64,000 nucleotides of DNA from Ignavibacteriales bacterium (lineage in GTDB: Bacteria; Bacteroidota; Ignavibacteria; Ignavibacteriales; Ignavibacteriaceae). The notes below the pieces were generated by a model. The model saw nothing but the letters and a program-made list of their open reading frames with translations. It searched no databases and was not told where the DNA came from. The DNA lies in contig CP054182.1 of assembly GCA_015709675.1 (NCBI GenBank), positions 2,583,448 to 2,647,447 of the forward strand, read 5' to 3'. Position numbers and translations under genes: made by a program. Below are positions 1 through 7,306 of the stretch, piece after piece. The stretch's first letter is position 1, and the number at the start of each line of letters is the position of its first letter.

Positions 1-1629
1 ATTGACCCAACTTATGCCGGTAGAGATATCCTGGCTGAGGCAATTGCAGAGGGGCATAAACATGGTCTTCAGGTAGAAGCATGGTTTGAGTATGGATTTG
101 TGGGAGGGTGGACTGGAAATCAGCCTGCTGGTGCAAAAGGACCGATATTTAACGCACATCCTGACTGGGTAGCAAAAAAGCAGAATGGCGAAGAAATTGA
201 CGGCAGCAATTTTTACTGGATGGTTCATACGAGAAAAGATGTTCAGGATTTCATGATTGAAATGCTGACTGAAATGTGCCGTAAATATGATCTTGATGGC
301 ATTGAACTGGACCGGATCAGATATTCAAGTACTGATTACGGATATGATGTCTACACGGATAGTTTATACCGCGCCGAGAATAACAATAATCCTCCGCCAC
401 AAATTGGTTCGGATCCTAACTGGATTCGCTGGCGGGCAGATAAACTGAATGAATTTGTGGCACGCGCTTACGATTCAATAAAATCAGTCTCGGAGCATAT
501 CAATGTTTCAAATGCTCCCTCACTCTATAGTTCCAGTTCTTATACGGCCTATAACAGTTTCTGTCAGGATTGGGTCTGGTGGGTAAATAACGGTAAGGTT
601 GATAACGTACAGGTACAATCTTACGTCACCTCCTCTTCATCTTTTAGCGCCATACTTGACTATATATCAGGCAGCTTAATTACTGATAAATCAAAGGTTT
701 ACCCTGCGTTAGCTGTCAAACCAAATAATACACAGCTTTCCAATACCGTGATCGAAAGTATGATTCAAACAACACGGAGCAAGGGATTTAAGGGAAATGC
801 CATCTGGTATTACACAGATCTTGTGGGTATTTTTCCTTTTATAAAGAGTTCCTTGAATCAGAATAAAGCCTACGTGCCTCACTCTTCACCAGACTGGAGG
901 GAGCATTATGGGATTATTAATCATACCGATACTGCATTTGTAGTTAAAACGGGAGCATGGTATAGTAATGGATTAGCAGGTAATCAGGGTTTTTCACTTT
1001 CAGCTAACGGGGGTGCTCCGGCTGCAATTGATTATTATGCTGATATAGATGTGGCTGGGTACTATGATATTTACTCATTCAATGTTACAGCAACAAACAG
1101 AACAGATTCGGCTAAGGCAATCCTGACTGATACATCAGGTATGAACAGTGAATACTTTATACCTCAAAATAATCCTCTTCTTAAAAGATGGTATAAAATA
1201 GGTACGGTATTTCTCAATAACGGGAGAAAAAGAATCGTCAGGATGGAAAACTCGAACCTTTCGATCGGTGAAATAATGAATGCAGATGCTGTTTATTTCA
1301 AACTAAACCGGCTGCTTTCCCCGGAGCCTGTAACCGGAATTCATGATAAAAAAAAAGATAAATCTGAACTGAATTTCCGCCTGGGTGCATACCCAAACCC
1401 CTTTAATTCGGCCACCAGACTGCGTTTTAACCTGCCAAAAGCATCTGATTTCCGGATTAAGATTTTTGATATTCTGGGTAATACCGTGAGTAATATTAAT
1501 TATGTCAATGCTGAATCCGGTGAGAAAGAATTGTCAATTACGATGAACAATTTTAGCAGTGGCATATATTTTGCTAATATCAGACAGGAAAATTTTTCAC
1601 AATCAGTAAAATTAGTCTTGCAGAAATAA
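1..1629 (+). CDS. GHL10-type glycosidase with T9SS sorting domain (5' partial)
   Basis: The reading frame is open from the first base, so the start lies outside the window. The N-terminal part has the family features of the DUF187/GHL10 glycosidase-like (beta/alpha)8 proteins: an AHKHGLQVEAWFEYGF-like strand (here EGHKHGLQVEAWFEYG), a DLDGIELDRIRY strand carrying candidate acidic catalytic residues, and a later SKGFKGNAIWYYTD strand. Next comes a beta-sandwich domain of golvesin C-terminal type, around nt 870-1315. The last ~85 residues (from the AYPNPFN motif) form a type A T9SS sorting domain. It is therefore predicted to be exported across both membranes and anchored at or released from the cell surface. 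The exact polysaccharide substrate cannot be told. The downstream phosphofructokinase follows after 22 nt and may be co-transcribed. Confidence 0.85.
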   Translation: MDPTYAGRDILAEAIAEGHKHGLQVEAWFEYGFVGGWTGNQPAGAKGPIFNAHPDWVAKKQNGEEIDGSNFYWMVHTRKDVQDFMIEMLTEMCRKYDLDGIELDRIRYSSTDYGYDVYTDSLYRAENNNNPPPQIGSDPNWIRWRADKLNEFVARAYDSIKSVSEHINVSNAPSLYSSSSYTAYNSFCQDWVWWVNNGKVDNVQVQSYVTSSSSFSAILDYISGSLITDKSKVYPALAVKPNNTQLSNTVIESMIQTTRSKGFKGNAIWYYTDLVGIFPFIKSSLNQNKAYVPHSSPDWREHYGIINHTDTAFVVKTGAWYSNGLAGNQGFSLSANGGAPAAIDYYADIDVAGYYDIYSFNVTATNRTDSAKAILTDTSGMNSEYFIPQNNPLLKRWYKIGTVFLNNGRKRIVRMENSNLSIGEIMNADAVYFKLNRLLSPEPVTGIHDKKKDKSELNFRLGAYPNPFNSATRLRFNLPKASDFRIKIFDILGNTVSNINYVNAESGEKELSITMNNFSSGIYFANIRQENFSQSVKLVLQK

Positions 1630-1651
1630 AAGAGAACGGAGAATAAAGAAG

Positions 1652-3019
1652 ATGATCGCACCTAAGAGACTTGCGATACTTGTAGGCGGAGGTCCGGCGC
1701 CGGGAATAAATAGTGTTATCGGAGCAGCAACTATCCGGGCTGCAATTGAAGGAATAGAAGTTATTGGTATCAGAGACGGATTTCAATGGATAATGGAGGG
1801 GGATATTTCACATGTAAAAGAATTGACCATACAAAATGTTTCACGGATTCATTTCAGGGGCGGATCCTACATTGGCATTTCAAGAGCGAATCCTACAAAA
1901 AATCCTAAACATCTGGAAAATACCGTTACGTCGTTGTTACGCCTTAATGTTGATAAACTGATAACCATCGGCGGAGATGACACCGCTTTCAGCGCCATGA
2001 AAGTGGAAGAAATGGCCAACGGCAGGATAAAAGTGGTTCACGTGCCAAAAACCATTGATAATGATCTGGATCTGCCGCTCGGAATTCCGACTTTTGGATT
2101 TCAGACTGCACGTCATCTCGGCGTTGAGATAGTAAAAAGCCTGATGGTTGATGCCCAGACTACCAGCCGTTGGTATTTTGTGGTAACCATGGGAAGAAAA
2201 GCCGGTCATCTGGCTCTCGGGATAGGAAAGGCAACGGGTTCAACCCTGACGCTTATTCCTGAAGAGTTCCCTGAAGGTGTCAGTAAACTTTCACATGTTG
2301 TGGATATCCTGGCTGGTGCTATTATAAAACGCCTCAGCTACGGTAAAACTGACGGTGTTGCTGTTCTCGCTGAAGGATTGGTTGAGCATCTTGATCCCAA
2401 GGATCTTGACGATCTGGTGAATATTGAGCGTGATGCCCATGACAATATCAGAATAGCCGAGATAAATTTTGGAGAAATCCTGAAGGCGAAAGTTCAGAAA
2501 AGACTTAGGGACTTCAATCTCAAGGTCACTATTGTGGCTAAAAACATAGGTTACGAACTCAGATGCGCGGATCCCATTCCTTATGATATGGAATATACCC
2601 GTGATTTAGGATTCTCTGCCTCCCAGTTCATTCTTGGTGGCGGAAATGCAGCTATGGTTTCAATCCAGAGCGGTCATTTTGTGCCGCTGTATTTCACCGA
2701 TATTCTGGATCCAAAGACGAAGAAAACTAAGGTTAGAATGGTTGATACCACGTCTGAGTCTTTCTACATAGCCCGCCGTTATATGCTCAGACTGAACGAG
2801 GGGGATTTTGAGGATCCGCATGAACTGGCCAAATTTGCAGCCACCTGCGGACTTTCCCTGGATAAATTCCGGGAGCAGTTCTATTATCTTATCGAAAACG
2901 ATATGCTGTATCGTCACATGAAGGATGGAAAGATTAAGCTGAAGGGAACGGAGACCAATCTGGCACATCAATCCCAGCCTTACAGCGGGGATGACGACGA
3001 TCATCCGATGAATATCTGA
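1652..3019 (+). CDS. pfp: 6-phosphofructokinase, predicted pyrophosphate-dependent
   Basis: 455 residues of the PFK family, cytoplasmic, interconverting fructose 6-phosphate and fructose 1,6-bisphosphate. The N-terminal GGGPAPGIN loop, GGDDT (residues 107-111), PKTIDND (132-138) and MGRKAGH (180-186) are all present. In this family ATP enzymes carry GGDG and PGTIDND. An Asp in GGDD together with a Lys in PKTIDND is the known signature of pyrophosphate-dependent enzymes. I therefore infer PPi use and reversibility; an assay would be needed to prove it. The length is longer than the ~320 residues of classical ATP-PfkA and fits the long PPi/ATP clade. Start ATG follows a weak purine-rich stretch. 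It sits 22 nt after the glycosidase gene and is followed by a strong intrinsic terminator. Confidence 0.92.
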   Translation: MIAPKRLAILVGGGPAPGINSVIGAATIRAAIEGIEVIGIRDGFQWIMEGDISHVKELTIQNVSRIHFRGGSYIGISRANPTKNPKHLENTVTSLLRLNVDKLITIGGDDTAFSAMKVEEMANGRIKVVHVPKTIDNDLDLPLGIPTFGFQTARHLGVEIVKSLMVDAQTTSRWYFVVTMGRKAGHLALGIGKATGSTLTLIPEEFPEGVSKLSHVVDILAGAIIKRLSYGKTDGVAVLAEGLVEHLDPKDLDDLVNIERDAHDNIRIAEINFGEILKAKVQKRLRDFNLKVTIVAKNIGYELRCADPIPYDMEYTRDLGFSASQFILGGGNAAMVSIQSGHFVPLYFTDILDPKTKKTKVRMVDTTSESFYIARRYMLRLNEGDFEDPHELAKFAATCGLSLDKFREQFYYLIENDMLYRHMKDGKIKLKGTETNLAHQSQPYSGDDDDHPMNI

Positions 3020-3026
3020 TGTTATA

Positions 3027-3058
3027 AGGCTGTCATTAACCTGACAGCCTTTTTTTTT
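3027..3058 (+). terminator. Intrinsic terminator after the phosphofructokinase gene
   Basis: A perfect 9-bp stem (AGGCTGTCA / TGACAGCCT) with a 6-nt loop is followed by nine T residues, starting 8 bp after the stop codon. This closes the + strand unit and also lies just beyond the 3' end of the small minus-strand ORF. Confidence 0.93.
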
Positions 3059-3062
3059 CTGG

Positions 3063-3167
3063 TCAGGAATTACTTTTATTTGTCAGAATCTTACCAAAAG
3101 TAAAGACCAGAATGGAAAGAATAATTAACCAGGCTGCTGAAAGGAAGAGAATTCCTCCTGTGCTCAT
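3063..3167 (-). CDS. 34-residue single-span membrane protein, MetS-like
   Basis: A short ORF on the minus strand, ATG at 3167 and TGA at 3063-3065. An excellent ribosome binding site (AAGGAGAT, complement of 3171-3178) lies 4-5 nt before the start. The product begins MSTGGILFLSAAW, has one hydrophobic segment of about 20 residues and ends in a short basic/polar tail (GKILTNKSNS). Length, the MSTGGI start and the Trp in the helix resemble the small MetS-type subunits that accompany NSS or other sodium/solute symporters. No transporter gene is adjacent on this strand here, so that role is only a family-level guess. Support comes from the ribosome binding site and the clean hydrophobic profile. 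It could still be a chance ORF. Confidence 0.6.
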   Translation of the reverse strand: MSTGGILFLSAAWLIILSILVFTFGKILTNKSNS

Positions 3168-3207
3168 TTGATCTCCTTATCTTCTTTTAGGTAAAAATAC
3201 GTCAATT

Positions 3208-3243
3208 CCCCTAAAATTCAAAGAATTCTTTGATTTATGGGGG
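3208..3243. promoter_or_regulatory. Long palindrome in a divergent promoter region, candidate operator
   Basis: A perfect 16-bp palindrome (TCAAAGAATTCTTTGA, 3218-3233) is extended by imperfect arms to CCCC at 3208-3211 and GGGG at 3240-3243. It lies between the divergent small membrane protein gene and the SGNH hydrolase gene and has no T tract, so an operator is likelier than a terminator. It overlaps the -33 part of the candidate promoter at 3229-3259. Confidence 0.45.
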
Positions 3244-3259
3244 TATATGGATATTTTTG
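3229..3259 (+). promoter_or_regulatory. Candidate Bacteroidota-type promoter of the SGNH/acyl-transfer operon
   Basis: TTTG at 3229-3232 and TATTTTTG at 3252-3259 (fits TAnnTTTG) are separated by 19 bp. This is the -33/-7 architecture described for Bacteroidota primary sigma factors. The start codon follows at 3289, giving a short leader with a GGAGATAC-type ribosome binding site. It is a motif match only. Confidence 0.45.
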
Positions 3260-3288
3260 TTCTGTAATTTTTAACCTTATGGAGATAC

Positions 3289-3954
3289 ATGAGAACAATA
3301 ATTGTTCTATTCCTTTTCGTGTGTACAGTATTTTCCGCGCAGGGTTTTCAACAGGATTCTGCATTTTATAAGAAGAATCCTAACTACAACCTAGAAACAG
3401 ATTTTTATAAAATTTACAAGAAAAAACAGGCAGATATAGTCTTCCTTGGTAATTCAATTACCAAAGGAGTAAGCTGGCCGGAACTGCTTGGAAGAGATAA
3501 TGTTGCCGGTCGGGGAATCCCCAGTGATGTTCTGGAAGGAATGCTTGCCCGGACAGAGACCGTTCTTAGTTTACGCCCCAAAATTGTTTTTATTATGGCA
3601 GGAATTAACGATATCTACAACTGGCTGCCAGTTGAAACTATATCTGAACAATATACCAGGCTGATTTCTGAATTCCGGGAGAAGGGCATCAGAGTTGTTG
3701 TTCAGTCCACACTTTATGTATCCCCCCGCTGGCCAAATGCCGCTGACAGAAACCGTGAGGTTGAAAAACTTAATACGCTCATGCAATCCTGGTGCAAGCA
3801 GAACGGGGTTGATTTTTTAGATCTGAATCCTGGACTCTCAATAAGTAAATTTCTCAGGGAAGAACTTACCTATGACGGCATACATCTAAAGGCAGAAGGT
3901 TACAGACTTTGGGGCAGAGAGATTGAAAAATTATTAATTAAATACGGAATATAA
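3289..3954 (+). CDS. Secreted SGNH/GDSL esterase
   Basis: 221 residues. Residues 1-19 form a signal peptide (MRTIIVLFLFVCTVFSAQG), so it acts in the periplasm or outside. All SGNH blocks are visible: GNSIT with Ser56, the block II Gly75 (GRGIP), GIND with Asn107, and DGIH with Asp196 and His199. It should be an active O-acyl esterase or transferase of the platelet-activating-factor-acetylhydrolase-like type. It opens the operon that continues with a second, membrane-anchored SGNH protein, an acyl-AMP ligase, an acyl carrier protein and an MBOAT protein. I infer a role in adding or trimming O-acyl groups on an extracellular glycan. A generic lipase or esterase function cannot be excluded. Confidence 0.88.
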   Translation: MRTIIVLFLFVCTVFSAQGFQQDSAFYKKNPNYNLETDFYKIYKKKQADIVFLGNSITKGVSWPELLGRDNVAGRGIPSDVLEGMLARTETVLSLRPKIVFIMAGINDIYNWLPVETISEQYTRLISEFREKGIRVVVQSTLYVSPRWPNAADRNREVEKLNTLMQSWCKQNGVDFLDLNPGLSISKFLREELTYDGIHLKAEGYRLWGREIEKLLIKYGI

Positions 3955-3968
3955 GGAGCGGTATCAAG

Positions 3969-5327
3969 GTGGTAGAAAACAAGAACGCAGTTAAACCATT
4001 TTTACTGGTAGCGATTGCGCTGGTTTTAGTTCTTTTTACTCAGTATATCCCTGAAGGAACTAAGATTTTCTTTTACGAAACAAAGGAAGTTGATTTTTTC
4101 AGCGATGTGAGGGTTGATGAAGAAGAGACTTTATTAATTGATGAATTTCCGGATAACATGACTGTTTCAGCCGGAGTTATGTCATTTTTAAACAACCCAT
4201 TAAGTACTTCGTTTGTCAATACACTTGCTTATTTCCCTCCATCGGAAAAGATCGGGGGTAATACTCAGATGCTGAAGAAATTTACCGAAGCGCTCACACA
4301 ATCCAAAACAAAGAAAATTCGTATAGCTCATTTCGGTGACTCGGTAATTGAAGGGGATCTCATCAGTGCTGATCTGCGTAAGAATCTCCAGTCAAAATAC
4401 AGCGGTCATGGCGTTGGGTTTGTTGCAATTAATTCCATGGATATAGCATTCAGAACTACAACCAAATTGTCTTATTCTGACAACTGGAAATTCGGAGCGG
4501 TTTTCGCGCAGAATCCGGATAAACTGCCGGTTGGAATTAATGGCGCAGTCTCCTATACAAACGGCGGATCATGGGTGCAGTACGAAGTTACTAACCTTTA
4601 TGGCATTAAACATTTCGTAAATGCAAAATTATATTATCAGTCTGATGCAGGCGGGCAGATTAGCATTTCAGTTAATAACGGTGCCGAAAAATCGTTCACT
4701 CTGAAGGGTTCGAAAAAAATTGAAGAACTTGATTTTTACCTGACAGGGCGGAACAAAAGTTTAAAAATTAATGTGCCCAATGGTACCAAAGGAAACTTTT
4801 ACGGCGTCAGTTTTGAAGAGAATACCGGTGTATATGTAGATAACTTTCCGCTCAGGGGAAACTCTGGCATAGCATTGCGTGATATACCAGAATCGATGCT
4901 TAAAGATTTTTCAAAGTATTTAGATTATGATCTTATCGTTCTGAATTTTGGTCTTAATATGTTAGACCAGGATACAAAAGATCTGAGCTGGTATATAGCC
5001 GCGATGAATAAAAATATTGCTGCTCTGAAGGCTGCTTTTCCTGAAGCCGGAATTCTCATTATCGGAGTTCAGGATAAGGGTATTAAGAAAGGGTCAAAGT
5101 TTGTGACTGATCCTGCCGTGCTTAAAGTGCTTGATGCTCAGAAGAAGATCGCTGAACAATCAAATGTACCGTTCTGGAATCTCTATGAAGCGATGGGGGG
5201 AGAAGGCGCCATGGCTAAGTGGGTTGCTGAAAATAAAGCGTCAAAGGATTATACTCACCTGAATACTGAAGGTGCCAGGGAAGTAGCTAATCTGATTTCA
5301 AAAGCATTAGAAGATTTAAAAAACTAA
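3969..5327 (+). CDS. Membrane-anchored SGNH protein, DltD/AlgJ-like
   Basis: 452 residues from a GTG start preceded by AAGGAG (3952-3957). One N-terminal membrane helix (about residues 9-27) is followed by an extracytoplasmic region. The SGNH core starts with FGDS (Ser125). A beta-rich insert of roughly 120 residues (nt ~4490-4830) follows, then an NFGLN block and finally DYTHLN with Asp427 and His430. The combination of one membrane anchor, an SGNH fold and a neighbouring MBOAT gene is that of DltD and of AlgJ/AlgX-type proteins, which take an acyl group from the MBOAT partner and pass it to a polymer. A clear paralogue with the same insert lies at 19896-21122 in the exopolysaccharide locus, which suggests a shared target. 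The acyl group and acceptor are unknown. Confidence 0.78.
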   Translation: MVENKNAVKPFLLVAIALVLVLFTQYIPEGTKIFFYETKEVDFFSDVRVDEEETLLIDEFPDNMTVSAGVMSFLNNPLSTSFVNTLAYFPPSEKIGGNTQMLKKFTEALTQSKTKKIRIAHFGDSVIEGDLISADLRKNLQSKYSGHGVGFVAINSMDIAFRTTTKLSYSDNWKFGAVFAQNPDKLPVGINGAVSYTNGGSWVQYEVTNLYGIKHFVNAKLYYQSDAGGQISISVNNGAEKSFTLKGSKKIEELDFYLTGRNKSLKINVPNGTKGNFYGVSFEENTGVYVDNFPLRGNSGIALRDIPESMLKDFSKYLDYDLIVLNFGLNMLDQDTKDLSWYIAAMNKNIAALKAAFPEAGILIIGVQDKGIKKGSKFVTDPAVLKVLDAQKKIAEQSNVPFWNLYEAMGGEGAMAKWVAENKASKDYTHLNTEGAREVANLISKALEDLKN

Positions 5328-5349
5328 CACAAGATTTGTGAGTTAAACT

Positions 5350-7047
5350 ATGGAAGCCCGGAATATTTGGGATCTTTGGAGTAAGCACGGAAGTGAGACT
5401 CCGGAGAAAGATGCTATTGTTGTTTGGAAGGCCGGAGAAGAACCATTCAGGTGGTCATTTTCTTCCATTATATCACAGGCGGAACGCTATACGCTCCACC
5501 TGAAAAAGACCGGTATTAAAAAAGGTGAAGTCGTAGCGATCATCATCCGTCATAATAAGGAATTCTTCCCATTATATATGGGAATAGTCGGGCTCGGGGC
5601 AATACCAGCGGTACTTGCTTATCCCAACCCAAGATTACATCCTGATAAATTCAGGCAGGGTATTATTGGCATGTCACACCGATCCGGCCTGGACTGGATT
5701 ATGACGGAACGGGAAATTCACCCCATACTTGAACCGCTTATTTCAGAAGGTACGGTAAAAGGTGTGCATTTTCCGCTTGAATTTCCAATGGCAGTTGATT
5801 TTTCTGATGAGGAATTTAGGGCTATCCGTAATACACGGAGTCTGGTAACACCGGATGAACCGATGCTTTTACAGCATTCATCCGGTACAACAGGATTGCA
5901 AAAGCCGGTATTGCTTTCTCACGGCGCTGTGGTAAGACATGCTGATTATTATGGAAAATCCATTCAGGTTACAGGAGAAGATAAGGTGGTCTCCTGGCTT
6001 CCTCTGTATCATGATATGGGACTGATTGCAGCATTTCATATGCCTTTGGCATTTGGCATACCTTCCATTCAGATTGATCCATTTGAATGGGTGCTAGCAC
6101 CGGTGCTATTATTTGAAGCATTAAGTCATGAAAAAGCTACATTAACCTGGCTTCCGAATTTTGCTTATAACCTTATGGCAGATAAAATTCATGAAGAAGA
6201 ATTTGAAGGAATGAGGCTTGATTCACTGCGTATGGTCATAAATTGCAGCGAACCTGTCAGATATCAGAGCCATGAACGTTTTAAGAATCATTTTAAAGCA
6301 TACGGATTTCGCGAAGAAGCACTCGCTACCTGCTATGCAATGGCTGAAACAACATACGCAGTTACGCAGTCTGAGCCGGGGAAAACTCCTGCTGTGATAT
6401 ACACCGACCGGGAAAAACTTGGTCAGGGAATCCTCACGTATGTGAACTCACCTGATAATGCAAGAATATGTGTTTCATCAGGAAAAGTAATTGAAGGCTG
6501 CAGGGTTGAAATAGTAGATGATCAGCGGAAACCGCTTGGTGATAATAAAATAGGGGAGATTGCAATTCAGTCAGTCTCCATGTTTGACGGGTACAGAAAT
6601 TATCCTGAGAAAACCGAAGAAGTTCTTAAGGACGGATGGTATTACTCAGGCGATTTCGGATTCATGAAAGATGGTGAGTGTTTTGTTATCGGACGAAAAA
6701 AAGATATCATCATCGTTGCGGGAAAAAATATCTATCCTGAGGATGTTGAAGATACTCTGAATAAAGTACCGGGAGTACTGCCCGGCCGTGTTATTGCCTT
6801 TGGCGCGGATGATGCGGAAGTAGGAACCGAGGTGCTGTGTGTGATTGTAGAATCAGAAGCAGCAGATCAAAAGGGAAAATCTGATCTGCGGGTAAAGATA
6901 CTTGAACATGCATTGGCTAATGATCAGAGTATTTCAAGGATTTATATAGTACCACCACGCTGGCTTATTAAAAGTTCAGCAGGGAAACCGAGCAGAAAGC
7001 ACAATAAAGAGAGAGTTTTAGAATCAAACGAATATTTAGTGGCATAA
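5350..7047 (+). CDS. Fatty-acyl-AMP ligase-like adenylating enzyme
   Basis: 565 residues of the ANL (AMP-binding) superfamily, cytoplasmic. The P-loop is SSGTTGLQKP. A SWLPLYHDMGLI motif typical of FAAL/FadD32-like acyl-AMP ligases follows, then YYSGDFGF (the adenosine-ribose-binding Asp) and GRKKDIIIVAGKNIYPEDVE. The C-terminal subdomain ends with SSAGKPSRK, holding the catalytic Lys. FAAL proteins activate a carboxylic acid as acyl-AMP and load it on a carrier protein. The next gene, 1 nt downstream, is a stand-alone acyl carrier protein. In the Dlt system the same place is taken by DltA, which activates D-alanine. Here the sequence style points to a fatty or short-chain acyl substrate, but chain length cannot be read. 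Confidence 0.88.
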   Translation: MEARNIWDLWSKHGSETPEKDAIVVWKAGEEPFRWSFSSIISQAERYTLHLKKTGIKKGEVVAIIIRHNKEFFPLYMGIVGLGAIPAVLAYPNPRLHPDKFRQGIIGMSHRSGLDWIMTEREIHPILEPLISEGTVKGVHFPLEFPMAVDFSDEEFRAIRNTRSLVTPDEPMLLQHSSGTTGLQKPVLLSHGAVVRHADYYGKSIQVTGEDKVVSWLPLYHDMGLIAAFHMPLAFGIPSIQIDPFEWVLAPVLLFEALSHEKATLTWLPNFAYNLMADKIHEEEFEGMRLDSLRMVINCSEPVRYQSHERFKNHFKAYGFREEALATCYAMAETTYAVTQSEPGKTPAVIYTDREKLGQGILTYVNSPDNARICVSSGKVIEGCRVEIVDDQRKPLGDNKIGEIAIQSVSMFDGYRNYPEKTEEVLKDGWYYSGDFGFMKDGECFVIGRKKDIIIVAGKNIYPEDVEDTLNKVPGVLPGRVIAFGADDAEVGTEVLCVIVESEAADQKGKSDLRVKILEHALANDQSISRIYIVPPRWLIKSSAGKPSRKHNKERVLESNEYLVA

Positions 7048-7048
7048 A

Positions 7049-7285
7049 ATGATAACACCAGAATTCAAAGCTTCAATTTTAAAGGAATTACACCTTGATG
7101 ATTATGATATCAAGGATGAAACTCTTGCAAACCAGATTCCCGGATGGGATTCCATTAATCACATTAATGTGATTTCTGCAATTGAGAAGGACTTCAATGT
7201 TCGTTTTAAAAGTATAGAAATACTGAAGTGTAAAAACATTGGCGATCTGCAAAATCTGCTCACTTCAAAACTTTCGAAAAAATAA
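7049..7285 (+). CDS. Acyl carrier protein, DltC-like
   Basis: 78 residues with a four-helix carrier protein pattern. The phosphopantetheine attachment site is Ser35 in GWDSINHI, followed by an acidic helix II (VISAIEKDFNVRF). The WDSINHIN form resembles DltC and other dedicated carriers more than the housekeeping AcpP (DSLD). It begins 1 nt after the acyl-AMP ligase stop and is followed 21 nt later by the MBOAT gene, so the three are almost surely translationally coupled. Inferred role: carry the activated acyl group to the membrane acyltransferase. Confidence 0.9.
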   Translation: MITPEFKASILKELHLDDYDIKDETLANQIPGWDSINHINVISAIEKDFNVRFKSIEILKCKNIGDLQNLLTSKLSKK

Positions 7286-7306
7286 ACGGATATATGCAGG
7301 TACTTC

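Noticed and set aside
2660-3004. 114-codon minus-strand ORF opposite the phosphofructokinase
   Set aside because: Lies within the conserved PFK coding region and lacks a ribosome binding site or motif.
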